Below, piece by piece: positions 1 to 8,004 of a stretch of 17,329 nt of DNA (position 1 is its first letter; each line of letters starts with the position of its first letter). The notes below the pieces were generated by a model. The model had not been told where the DNA came from, did no database searches, and saw nothing but the letters and a program-made list of their open reading frames with translations. Where the stretch lies: positions 1-17,329 of the forward strand of contig NZ_CAJZFJ010000047.1 in NCBI RefSeq assembly GCF_915070105.1. Reading direction: 5' to 3'. The DNA is from an uncultured Porphyromonas sp. (GTDB taxonomy: Bacteria; Bacteroidota; Bacteroidia; Bacteroidales; Porphyromonadaceae). A program made the position numbers and the translations under genes.

Positions 1-2
1 TT

Positions 3-2351
3 GGTCTCTTTCATATTACCGAAGCAGAGAGAAAACTCTTTCGCCGACTGAGGACAAGAGAGAAGGCGGAGTTCTGCTGGGATAGAGCCGTGAAGATTGT
101 GCAGGATGAGCTTCATCCTGCTCATCACTACCTCTCAAACCTCATCAAAGAGTTTGGGCAGGTCCGAGGAGCATGGGATGATCCTATGGCTCCATGCCTA
201 CCTGCACAGGTAGAGGTCATACATAGCGCTAGCCTCATGGCGCAGGTCAAGGGGCTCCCCCTCATACTAGATCGTGCGGAGGTTGAGCCCTCAGACGAAG
301 GGCTGACGACAGCCATTATCCTCCCAGACGAGGGGCTCTTACTCCCGACAGCCAGCTCTCTTCCTGAGACTTTCACACACATCAATATCTCCCTTGGCTA
401 TCCGCTGGATAGGACGCCTATAGCCCTATTGCTCCAGAGGTGGTCTAGTCTACTTGAGTTTGCTGCTAGGAGGAAGGATTACTTACCCTCAGACCAACTG
501 ATTGCGCTACTTAGCGAAAGGCTTGTCTTGGACTACGCTCCTAGGGCATCTGAGCTAATTGCGAGGATACGAGGACAGAAGAAGTTCTTCTATCCTATTC
601 AGGAGCTACTCTCCTCTTCCGTGCTCTCTCCTGCTCCCCCCTCCGAATCCTCTCGTTCTCTGATCCATCTGCTCCTAGAGCCAGTCGAGACAGCTACCTC
701 TCTACTAGATCGCATCCAGCAGATCCTAGAGTACTTGATCCTAGCAGCTCAAGATCCCGTAGACGGAGAGACCAACCCCAAGGAGGACAGCTCCAATCTA
801 GAGTCCACTGAAGGCAGTGTGGTGGATCAGCCTGGAGCAGATCGTCTCTCGACCTTTGATATTGAGTTCATCTATCACTATCTGCGCCTTGTCAAGCGTC
901 TGAGGGGACTTCTCACCCCTTATCTCGATACGCTCAAGCTCCCTACGGTGATGCACCTCCTGAGCGAACTCGTGCATACCGTCACTATCCCCTTCGAGGG
1001 TGACCCTCTGAGAGGAGTACAAGTCATGGGGCTACTCGAGACACGTGCCCTCCACCTAGAGACGATGATTTACCTCTCGGCTCAGGAGGGAGTACTACCT
1101 CCCAATAAATACACCTCTACCTTGATTCCCTTTACTCTAAGGCGAGGTTTTGGTTTGCCTATTGGCGGTACAGATGACCTTGGACAGGATTATACCTTCT
1201 TCCAGAGTATCTCTCGTGCTAAGAGACTCATCTTCGTCGTTGCCCCTGCCGAGACAAAGCGATCGGGGGGCGAGGAGAGTCGCTACATAGGTCTCCTACG
1301 CTATGTCTATGGGATCGATGTGAAGGTCTCCACCCTACAGCTAAGCAGTAGTCGTCAGCCCGTAGCTTCGATTCAGAAGGAGAAGAATGAGGCTGTCATG
1401 GAGAAGCTAAATAAGTATCTTCATCCCGAAGGGGAGACGCTCTCTCCTAGTCGCTTCAATAGCTATATCAGTTGTCCTCTGCGCTTCTACTACGAGGTGA
1501 TTGAGGGGCTAAAGGAGCCTGAGGAGCCCTCCATAGTCCTTCAGAGTAATGACTTCGGTACAGTGCTACACCGCACGATGGAGGAGGTCTATAAGCGAGT
1601 AGGAAGTGAGGTAACCAAGGCTGCACTTGAGCAGATGCGGGGGCAAGTAAGCTCCATTCTCAAGGACCAGTACCTAGAAGTAATCTATCCTCAACCTCTG
1701 GGACAGACTAGACAGAGACAGCGGAAGCTCGGAGGGCTTGATCAGATTTACTGTCAGATGATCGAGAGCTATGTTCGCTCCATCCTCGAGTATGACATAC
1801 AGATGGCTCCATTTACCTATCTAGGCAGTGAACAAAGCGGCAAGACTACCTTTCTCCTGGAGGATGGTCGTAAGGTCTACTTCAAGGGAACAATTGACCG
1901 CATGGATAGTCTCGAGATGAAGCAAGGAGCTAATTTGGGTGAGGTCCGTATCCGTGTCGTAGACTATAAGACTGGAGGAGCGGAGCTGAAGTTATCCTCT
2001 TGGGATAAGCTCCATGACTCGAAATACAAAGCTATTGTACAGACACTCATCTACTGTGCCTTCTCGGTGAGTAGTGGGCAGCCAGCACAGAGCCTCTATC
2101 CAGCCATCTATGCGCTGAGGGGTACGGAGGGACTTATGGTCTCTACTGAGAGTTTTGACCCACTGGTCAAGCTCCCTGATGAAAACGGGAAGAATGCACT
2201 CTCCCGTCCTTATTCAGAGGTCGAAGAGAGGTTCAATGAGTTCATGAAAGAGGTCTTATCTGAGCTCTTCGACCCTAGCGTCCCCTTCTGCCAAACAGAG
2301 GATTCGAAGGTATGCGATTATTGCCCCTTCGCCTCTAGCTGTGGACGATAG
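3..2351 (+). CDS. AddB-like PD-(D/E)XK nuclease, 5' end outside the window
   Basis: Probable nuclease subunit of an AddAB/RecBCD-type complex that processes double-strand DNA ends for recombination; its partner would be a UvrD-like helicase, which is not in the window. The frame is open from base 3, so the GTG at 90 is not the true start; about 782 codons are visible. The middle part (about 1015-1250) resembles a degenerate UvrD C-terminal helicase half (VMGLLETRALHLETMIYLSA, EGVLPP). The C-terminal third has the nuclease signatures: a conserved His in GTVLHRTMEE (about 1558-1587), GTIDRMD (about 1888-1908) and VVDYKTGG (about 1956-1979), which supply the metal-binding Asp and the catalytic Lys. 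A Cys at 1473 plus a C-terminal C-x2-C-x5-C set (2313, 2322, 2340) match the 4Fe-4S staple of AddB. The family is clear; the exact complex is inferred. Confidence 0.85.
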   Translation, partial: GLFHITEAERKLFRRLRTREKAEFCWDRAVKIVQDELHPAHHYLSNLIKEFGQVRGAWDDPMAPCLPAQVEVIHSASLMAQVKGLPLILDRAEVEPSDEGLTTAIILPDEGLLLPTASSLPETFTHINISLGYPLDRTPIALLLQRWSSLLEFAARRKDYLPSDQLIALLSERLVLDYAPRASELIARIRGQKKFFYPIQELLSSSVLSPAPPSESSRSLIHLLLEPVETATSLLDRIQQILEYLILAAQDPVDGETNPKEDSSNLESTEGSVVDQPGADRLSTFDIEFIYHYLRLVKRLRGLLTPYLDTLKLPTVMHLLSELVHTVTIPFEGDPLRGVQVMGLLETRALHLETMIYLSAQEGVLPPNKYTSTLIPFTLRRGFGLPIGGTDDLGQDYTFFQSISRAKRLIFVVAPAETKRSGGEESRYIGLLRYVYGIDVKVSTLQLSSSRQPVASIQKEKNEAVMEKLNKYLHPEGETLSPSRFNSYISCPLRFYYEVIEGLKEPEEPSIVLQSNDFGTVLHRTMEEVYKRVGSEVTKAALEQMRGQVSSILKDQYLEVIYPQPLGQTRQRQRKLGGLDQIYCQMIESYVRSILEYDIQMAPFTYLGSEQSGKTTFLLEDGRKVYFKGTIDRMDSLEMKQGANLGEVRIRVVDYKTGGAELKLSSWDKLHDSKYKAIVQTLIYCAFSVSSGQPAQSLYPAIYALRGTEGLMVSTESFDPLVKLPDENGKNALSRPYSEVEERFNEFMKEVLSELFDPSVPFCQTEDSKVCDYCPFASSCGR

Positions 2352-2378
2352 AGCTCCCTGCTGATACTATGCCCCATA

Positions 2379-2428
2379 AAGAAGTGAGGGGAGAGTTCGC
2401 ACCACGACGAACTCTCCCCTCACTTCTT
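2379..2428. terminator. Perfect 21-bp hairpin between convergent genes
   Basis: Arms 2379-2399 and 2408-2428 are perfectly complementary around an 8-base loop (CACCACGA). The outer ends are A-rich on the left and T-rich on the right, so it could work as a terminator in both directions. It lies 27 bases past the stop of the AddB-like gene and just past the 3' end of the leftward DUF262 operon, where a shared bidirectional terminator is expected. Confidence 0.85.
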
Positions 2429-2459
2429 CTTTGCCTCCTCCCCTTCCTTCTGATCTACT

Positions 2460-2723
2460 CTATTCCTTCTCTAGGCTACGAATCTCATCTCTGAGCTCTA
2501 TTAGCCGGCGAGCGACACGTTCAGGGAGTGTGCCATCTGTCCCCAGTGCACCTGGCTCAGGGCAGAGCATGTGATAGCGAGAGTATTTGTCGCACCAAGA
2601 GAAGCCCATCTCCTCAAGCTGGGTCTGTCGGGGGGAGTGAGAGGGGTGACTATCCACCCTTTTCTTATACTCAATGCTCAGAGTATAGTGCCCTTCCTGT
2701 GCATCAAAGAATAACGTCAGCAC
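2460..2723 (-). CDS. Small protein of 87 aa, or detached tail of the DUF262 protein
   Basis: I do not recognise this family. As an independent gene it would start at a GTG (2721-2723) that overlaps the last codons of the upstream DUF262 frame by 7 bases. It begins MLTLFFDAQEGHYTLSIEYK, has a central segment rich in Trp, Cys and Tyr (GFSWCDKYSRYHML), and ends in a charged helix (RLIELRDEIRSLEKE). I see no signal peptide or membrane segment. No convincing Shine-Dalgarno stands before the GTG. Restoring one A in the AAAA run at about 2728-2731 would join this frame to the upstream one, reading GREKKHVLTLFFDAQ, so it may be the true C-terminus of the DUF262 protein cut off by a one-base deletion. 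I consider the two readings about equally likely. Confidence 0.5.
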   Translation of the reverse strand: MLTLFFDAQEGHYTLSIEYKKRVDSHPSHSPRQTQLEEMGFSWCDKYSRYHMLCPEPGALGTDGTLPERVARRLIELRDEIRSLEKE

Positions 2724-4507
2724 ATGCTTTTCTCTCTTCCCAACTCAACCTCACAGAGGCTACTAGTGCTAGTTTGTTCTCTATATAGGCAGTCTTTCTC
2801 TTCTAGGATATGGCGGTAAATGTAGTAGGAGTAGAGCTCTACATGCCTACCATTCATCTGTGTCGTACCTAGTAGGAAGATCTGATGATCCTTTAGAGAG
2901 GAGTCTCCAGCCGGATAGAAGGTGATAAATCCCTTGGAGCAATATTCGATCAACTCCTTAGAAACCACTAGGGGATAATACCATTCTGTCTTAGGGCATT
3001 GGGAGCAGATCTGTCTCAGAGAGTCCTCGATGTTCTCGATTTGGAACAGGGGATCATCTAAGACTGCTTGAACCCCCTTTCTACCCTCCTTATTCTTATC
3101 TTCTTCATCCTGCCCTTCGCTGGGCACTACACGGAATAGACGCTTCCAACTGAAGTCTCGTCGAATGTTTCCACCCACCTCGCAGGTAGAAAGTAGATTA
3201 CGCCGCCAGGCTGTCCCCCAAATGGGATATTTTCCTCCTTTTGAGAGTACTGCACGCTCAAAGAGATAGTCTGTGGGCTTAGTTCGATCAGCATAGCTCT
3301 GGGAGAAGATAGCCTTGGCAGCCTCGGCATAGCAACTGAATTTTCGCTGGTACGCTTGATCCAGCTCCTCTGCCCAATCACAGCTACCGGCATGTTCCTC
3401 ACAATAGGTATAGATACCCGCAAAGTCTAAGAGGAAACCTATTTGCCCCGTGAAGTAAGGGTTCTTCTCAGTCGATTCGATCAGCGTACGCCACTGCGGA
3501 CTTCGCTTAATCAATCGAGCCTTAACGAGCTCCTCCTGCTCTTGCCAACGGAAGGAATAGCTTGGGATCTTCTTCTCGGAGGAAAGGTAGTCTATAATCT
3601 TGTCGGCATAGGGTAATAACTCCTGAACGGACTTCACGGCTGCTATGAAGTGGGGTAGACTGTCGAAGGGGATGTTCTCCTGGTGATAGAGATTACTCAT
3701 CAGGCACATCCAGTCATGGAGTCCCTCGGGGGCACTCGTCCCGTAGCGTATCAGGTAGTGGATGTAGGCATAGAAACTAATACGCTCGCTATAGGAGGTG
3801 ATACTGTCTCGCAGTACATTCTCGAAGACCTCATTCTCCTTGTAGTATGGGCGATCCTCTTCGGGGAGGTATTCTTTGATCTTCTTATCCCCATTGCTGA
3901 GGGTATCTAGAGCCTTGATCAGGGTATCACTAGCTGTCTCTCCCTCGACTAGGACGCTCTCCTTGTAGACACTGAATGGGTTGGACTTATTAGCACTGAT
4001 GAGTTCTCTGAGAGTTTCCACTGGTTTCTCCCTGCTCACGTCTTCACGTTCCGCATAGGCTCCAGCGAAGATAGCCTTGATGAAGTTACTTAGTTCATCA
4101 TCATAGGTATCGTTCCCGTCTATGCCCCGGTAGTTCCAGAAGAGGTCTGCCCACTTGGTATCGATCTTCTGCTCGAAGTCTATCCTATAGTCTGGGTGTA
4201 CCCTTCCTAGATAATCTTCATACTGCGCCTTGAAGTTCTCGAAGGGGGTAAGTTGCTTCCCTCGGGCATTCATCTTGATATAGAGGTCATCCGTGAGCTT
4301 GAATTCCTCGAGATCGAGATAGAGCATGGTGATGATGGGGCGATCTACGTTCAGGAGGAGCTCCAGATATTCCTCCTTATCCCAGAACTTTCGATCTATC
4401 GCATCGAGCATCTGGAGCATAGCTTGTATCGTAGGATCGAGCTTCCAGGAGCGCAGGAACCATGAAGCATCCTCTATGAGACGAGAGATCCGCCGCTCTT
4501 GGACAGG
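2717..4507 (-). pseudogene. DUF262 protein, C-terminal part after an in-frame amber codon
   Basis: This continues, in the same frame, the gene that starts at 4987. After TAG at 4508-4510 the frame stays open and reads PVQERRISRLIEDASWFLRS and then WKLDPTIQAMLQMLDAI, a segment that looks like ordinary DUF262 sequence and precedes the first internal ATG at 4420. Soon after comes LYIKMNARGKQLTPFENFKA, the conserved basic motif of the DUF262 fold. The rest is long, helical and charged, with no DUF1524/HNH motif visible. If translation began at 4420 the product would be 567 aa without the DGQQR part, and no ribosome site is evident there. The frame ends with TGA at 2717-2719. It is most simply the 3' piece of a broken gene of about 756 codons. 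Readthrough of the amber codon or a sequencing error are the alternatives. Confidence 0.75.
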
Positions 4508-4987
4508 CTAAGAGAAGGGATGAAGCGCCTCATGCAGGCTATACTCTGGGCGAATCAGCAAGTCACAGAATTCCCGACTACTGCTCCTAGTCTCATAGGT
4601 GAAGCGGGCTGCACCATCCTCCCTATGTAGAGCAGTGAGGAATCTGTCACGAAGATCCTGTTCTGGTGTAATCTGTGCTAGATACCAATGCAGGAGGAAG
4701 AGCGTCGTCAAGCGTTGCTGGCCATCGAGAGGAATAAAATAGGTCACGTCGCCTATGCGTCTACTACTCCCGTAGACGAAGTCTAGGTCTCGATGAGGCA
4801 GTCCCCCTTCGAGGTAAGAGGCGAGAGTATCGAGGAAGGTATCGCGTACCTGCTGGTGCCGATCGCACCCCTGGGTATAGTCTCGCTGGATAATCGGGAT
4901 CTGAATGATATAGTCCCGCTCGGTGAGGAGCTGGTAGAAGGAAAGGCGTACGCCAGCCTCTCCAGTAGCGGAGTTATTTGCTGTCAT
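4508..4987 (-). pseudogene. DUF262 protein, N-terminal part truncated by an amber codon
   Basis: N-terminal DUF262 segment of 159 residues from ATG 4985-4987. It has the family signatures IPIIQRDYTQG (residues 31-40) and FIPLDGQQRLTTLFLLHW (84-101), the DGQQR motif being linked to nucleotide binding or hydrolysis in GmrS-type proteins. The start overlaps the end of the upstream DUF262-DUF1524 gene by 14 bases, suggesting translational coupling and a joint function. TAG at 4508-4510 cuts the domain short, and the same frame carries on with family-like sequence to 2717. TAG is an ordinary stop elsewhere in the window (2349, 12722, 14080), so a reassigned code is unlikely. Alone, this fragment lacks the NARG motif and is probably not functional. 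Confidence 0.75.
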
Positions 4988-6905
4988 CGTTCTGATCGCT
5001 TGTTACGGAGGTATCTGTAGGATAGAATTTCTTTAGTTGTTGTCCTATGGTGCTGAGGTAGTCCTTGGCATCCATACTAGACCAATAGAGCATGCTCATT
5101 GGGAACCTCGTGTAATACTTGAGGAAGAGGTTCTTTGTCGCAATGGGTATGAAGCGTCCATGCTGATCAAGGTCAATAATAGTCATCCTCTTCACAGCAA
5201 AGAAGGCTTTCTTATAGCTCTTGTTCGTTCGCTCATCAAGTAGAGCAAGGTTGCCTAGGCCATCCTTATCCTCTTCCTCTATCTGATCACCTTCGTGGAG
5301 CCACCTAGCGACCTCCCCGTAGAGCCTATCAAAGGTTCCATCGTCGTACTCCTTGGTGCCCTTGGCTAGCTCGTTTAGCTTGGCTCGTATACTCTGCCCT
5401 TTCTCTTGTTGTATATCTTGTCCCTTCTTCGCTCCATGGGCGGGCTGATTGGTATTGGGGAAGAGAGGAATAAGATCTTTAGCCCAATCTCCCCTTTTAT
5501 TCTTAGGGATACGCTTAGAGGGAGTGATGTCGTCTGCGACAGAGCAGATATGCTCAATGTTCCAACGTTCCTTCTTGAATAGGTGGAAGGGGAAGCGTGC
5601 CTCACTCTTATCCTCCTGTAGCAGGGTCTCTATGTTGAAGAGCAAGAGTATCCGCTCAATAGCTTTCCTATCTGCAGAGTAGGTCAACTCGCTGAGCGTT
5701 TTCTTCTGGGGTAGTCGATCCTTTATCTTCCCTTCCAGTTCCTTCAAGAAGTCCGTCTTACTCATCTCCCGAGAAGTAGATAGTAGTTTCCGTAGCAGGT
5801 CTCGATAGTCTTCCTTCTTACTAGACCCAGAGGTATCATGGGTCTGTATGAGGAAGCCGATATAGTGATAGAGCTGGCGATCTGTGAACCACTCGATTAG
5901 GCGGAGATAGCAGTGTTTGACCTTGAGCCATTCTTTTTCGATATACTTTGCCCTGACGATTTGATCTTTGTCACGAAGCCCTTCATAATAGGAAAGGAAT
6001 GGACCTAGGGTGTCTCTACGATCATCTGGCCCCTTGACCAAACTAAAGAGTAGATCGATACGAGTGCTCCCCGCCATTAGGGGCTCATTGGTTAGGAAGC
6101 ACCAGAGCTCATCCTGCTGCAGTCTTTGCTCGATCTGATCCCATTCGGTCGCTATCTGTAGTTGCTTGAGCGAGAGAAGGGCTGGGTCAAAGTTACGCTT
6201 CTGCAGGAAGAGTGCTTTGATGAGCTCAGCTGAGGTGAGGGGGATCTTACCGATATTGAGACGAGTAAAGACTTGTATGGATTCCTCCTTCGAGCCTTCT
6301 CCCAGATTATACCAGATGATACGGACGTTGGATAGCTTTGTCTTATCGTTATCGGATGGCGATAGGATGAGCGCATTCAAGAAGGGATCCATATGCTGGT
6401 GAAAGTTATGTCGCTTATCAACAACCCAATTCTTCACCGATTGGTAGGCCTGATACATGAAGTGATAGTCTATGTTGGTATCAGCCTCCTCTTGAGTCAC
6501 CTCCTTCCCTAGACGCTGTAGGAACTGATTGCTATCATATGCTCCCTGTTGCCGCGTCTCATACTCTAGGGCGTACAGCTCAGGAAGATTGTATCTGAGG
6601 AACTCTGGCTGTGGCTGGAAGTACTTTAGGATGATGTAGAGAGTCGTTAGGCGCTGCTGTCCATCGATGACCTCATAGTATGTCCCCCTATCATCAATAC
6701 CCTGACGTACGACGATAGGTTGCAGACAGTAGAAGCTCCCTGCATCCGTATCCCCCGCAGGTCTTTGTACAAACTCGAGAATGTCATCAAGGAGTGCCGT
6801 CACTTGCTCATTTGTCCATCGATATCCTCGCTGGTAAGCTGGGATGAAGAACCGTAATCCGAATAGCTCTCGGATACTACGTAAATATAGTTGGCGTTGT
6901 TTCAT
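4974..6905 (-). CDS. DUF262-DUF1524 protein, GmrSD-like restriction nuclease
   Basis: Intact 643-residue protein with the two-domain plan of GmrSD/BrxU-type type IV restriction enzymes, which cut modified phage DNA. The N-terminal DUF262 (GmrS-like) domain shows IPAYQRGYRW (21-30), DGQQRLTTLY (81-90) and FTRLNIGKIPLTSAELIKAL (213-232). The C-terminal DUF1524 (GmrD-like, HNH-type) domain shows WNIEHI (448-453, probable catalytic His452) and GNLALLDERTNKSY (551-564, Asn561), followed by FFAVKR. The ATG at 6903-6905 lies about 28 bases from a plausible promoter. It is the first gene of the leftward operon and overlaps a second DUF262 gene by 14 bases. The domain assignment is strong; the anti-phage role and modified-DNA substrate are inferred from the family. 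Confidence 0.85.
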   Translation of the reverse strand: MKQRQLYLRSIRELFGLRFFIPAYQRGYRWTNEQVTALLDDILEFVQRPAGDTDAGSFYCLQPIVVRQGIDDRGTYYEVIDGQQRLTTLYIILKYFQPQPEFLRYNLPELYALEYETRQQGAYDSNQFLQRLGKEVTQEEADTNIDYHFMYQAYQSVKNWVVDKRHNFHQHMDPFLNALILSPSDNDKTKLSNVRIIWYNLGEGSKEESIQVFTRLNIGKIPLTSAELIKALFLQKRNFDPALLSLKQLQIATEWDQIEQRLQQDELWCFLTNEPLMAGSTRIDLLFSLVKGPDDRRDTLGPFLSYYEGLRDKDQIVRAKYIEKEWLKVKHCYLRLIEWFTDRQLYHYIGFLIQTHDTSGSSKKEDYRDLLRKLLSTSREMSKTDFLKELEGKIKDRLPQKKTLSELTYSADRKAIERILLLFNIETLLQEDKSEARFPFHLFKKERWNIEHICSVADDITPSKRIPKNKRGDWAKDLIPLFPNTNQPAHGAKKGQDIQQEKGQSIRAKLNELAKGTKEYDDGTFDRLYGEVARWLHEGDQIEEEDKDGLGNLALLDERTNKSYKKAFFAVKRMTIIDLDQHGRFIPIATKNLFLKYYTRFPMSMLYWSSMDAKDYLSTIGQQLKKFYPTDTSVTSDQNDDSK

Positions 6906-6932
6906 ATGTATTTCTGTGATATTGTGAGCTTA

Positions 6933-6963
6933 CAAAGGAAAGGGTTTCCTCTGAGAAATACAA
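6933..6963 (-). promoter_or_regulatory. Probable promoter of the DUF262 operon
   Basis: Read on the minus strand, TTG (6961-6963) lies 20 bases before TTCCTTTG (6933-6940), one mismatch from the Bacteroidetes -7 element TAnnTTTG and at the usual -33/-7 spacing. The start codon follows about 28 bases later. A perfect 6-bp dyad, AGGAAA-GGG-TTTCCT (6936-6950), overlaps the -7 element and could be an operator. This rests on motif match only. Confidence 0.4.
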
Positions 6964-7146
6964 TCGGGTACGGAACATACAACGTAGAGCGGGAGATACA
7001 GCTCTCATTGTATCCTCCACTCTTTGTCCCTTTCTGAGGGGATAATAGCATGTCCAAGAAAGGCTTAGACTTAACGAGAGCGCCTAGTCCTTAGCTCCGC
7101 AGAAGCCAATGCGGGAAGACTCTACTGAGCTCATACCTAGAGCGAG

Positions 7147-7212
7147 GTAGTGTACACGCGTGTACACAGTAGTATACACGTGGGTATACAGTAGTGTACA
7201 AGCGTGTACACA
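7147..7212. repeat. Three contiguous 22-bp palindromic repeats
   Basis: Units at 7147-7168, 7169-7190 and 7191-7212 abut exactly, and each starts GTAGT. The first contains the perfect 18-bp palindrome GTGTACACGCGTGTACAC. The second (core TATACACGTGGGTATA) and third (core TGTACAAGCGTGTACA) are imperfect versions. The 22-bp period is about two helical turns, so equivalent bases face the same side of DNA. This is the pattern expected of an array of sites for a dimeric DNA-binding protein. The binding protein is unknown. Confidence 0.85.
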
Positions 7213-7230
7213 TTTCCCTCTTAGGTAGCA

Positions 7231-7255
7231 GGTATACACTTGGTAAGTCTATACC
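7231..7255. repeat. Imperfect inverted repeat after the 22-bp array
   Basis: GGTATACACTT (7231-7241) pairs with AAGTCTATACC (7245-7255) at 10 of 11 positions around a 3-base gap. It shares the GTATACA core with the second unit of the neighbouring 22-bp array and may be a diverged extra site, 18 bases beyond the array. Confidence 0.55.
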
Positions 7256-7552
7256 TAGGATACAGATGCTTCTATCCAGGGTGTAGGCTCTTCACCCACT
7301 TAGCCCCTCGATCTCTAGTGGTTTCGTGGATTAGCCCTCAGCTTTAGGGGCTTGTATCGTGCATCTCTCCGTAAAGCCTTCGAATTGGTAGTATAGTACT
7401 TAGGTGAGAATAAGAGCCTACGATGGTATGATACAAGAGACTAAAATCCATGATCCTGCCGGTGACTACGGGGTGGAGAATGCACATTGCATGTAGTGGG
7501 CGTATCTACTGCCCTACAGAATACATATAATGAGCCTAGGAGAGGTGTCGGT

Positions 7553-7595
7553 ATGTTCGCAGTCGTCACCTATGTAAGGTGACGACTGCGAACAT
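7553..7595. repeat. Perfect 19-bp hairpin with an overlapping alternative pairing
   Basis: Arms 7553-7571 and 7577-7595 are perfectly complementary around ATGTA. A second pair of arms, ACATATAATG (7523-7532) and CATTATATGT (7593-7602), is also perfect and shares bases 7593-7595 with the first stem, so the two pairings compete at the base. There is no T-tract on either side and no gene ends nearby, so a simple terminator is not a good explanation. It could be part of a structured RNA, a recombination or protein site, or a remnant of a lost gene. Confidence 0.7.
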
Positions 7596-7627
7596 TATAT
7601 GTCCTATTCACCCTTCTCAGTATGTCC

Positions 7628-7712
7628 ACTAGCTCCCTCTCGATGTGTGCGATACAGAGCTAGTTAGATCGGAGGGTAGGAAGACGCTTTGCCATTGGGG
7701 GGACGTGGCAAA
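7628..7712. repeat. Two short hairpins in series
   Basis: The first pairs ACTAGCTC (7628-7635) with GAGCTAGT (7657-7664) and has a possible inner TCG/CGA pair. The second pairs TTTGCCA (7688-7694) with TGGCAAA (7706-7712) around an 11-base G-rich loop. Together with the 19-bp hairpin upstream they make a run of three stems in 160 bases. Individually each is weak evidence. Confidence 0.4.
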
Positions 7713-7948
7713 CAGAGCTATCCTAGGAGACAGTCAGATAGGGGATAGAGGCCTAGATGGGAGACGCTTAGGTTTTCCCTTTGGAGAGCTTTGTACCTCG
7801 TAGATGGGGTGCTAGTTCTTCGATAAATTACACCGAATATATAGCTATCTGGCACATGGCTCATTGTAGGGGCGCATGATGATGCCACTCTCTGATACGT
7901 CGCTCCTCAGCCATACATATATATAGTAGTTCTGGTGCACCTCTATGT

Positions 7949-7984
7949 CCCTCAGTGGTGCGCCTAATTCTATTAGGCTGAGGG
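7949..7984. promoter_or_regulatory. Bulged hairpin just upstream of the thyA promoter
   Basis: CCCTCAG (7949-7955) pairs with CTGAGGG (7978-7984), and CCTAAT (7963-7968) with ATTAGG (7972-7977) around TCT, giving 13 bp with a 7-base bulge (TGGTGCG) on one side only. It sits where the -33 region of the thyA promoter should be and no clear -33 TTG is present, so a protein-binding or insulating role is possible. No T-tract follows. Confidence 0.45.
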
Positions 7985-7996
7985 GGCTAATTTATG

Positions 7997-8004
7997 TATC
8001 TTTG
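7997..8004 (+). promoter_or_regulatory. Bacteroidetes-type -7 element of thyA
   Basis: TATCTTTG is an exact match to TAnnTTTG. Transcription would start near 8011, giving an untranslated leader of about 28 bases before the ATG at 8039. The element lies downstream of the in-frame ATG at 7994, which therefore cannot be the start on this transcript. A -33 TTG is not obvious. Confidence 0.6.

Noticed and set aside
90..92. GTG as the start of the AddB-like nuclease gene
   Set aside because: The frame is open upstream to base 3 and reads family-like sequence (FHITEAERKLFRRLRTREKA), so the gene begins outside the window.
2717..2735. Programmed -1 frameshift joining the DUF262 frame to the 87-aa frame
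   Set aside because: The site (GAG AAA AGC) is not a standard slippery heptamer and I see no clear downstream stimulatory structure. A deletion or a separate overlapping gene is simpler.
4508..4510. Genetic-code reassignment of TAG
   Set aside because: TAG is the normal stop of other genes here (2349, 12722, 14080), so a reassigned code does not explain the interruption.
7147..7212. CRISPR array
   Set aside because: The 22-bp units abut with no spacers, and no cas genes are in the window.
7376..7400. TTCGAATT resembling a tRNA T-loop
   Set aside because: No acceptor, D or anticodon stems can be formed around it.
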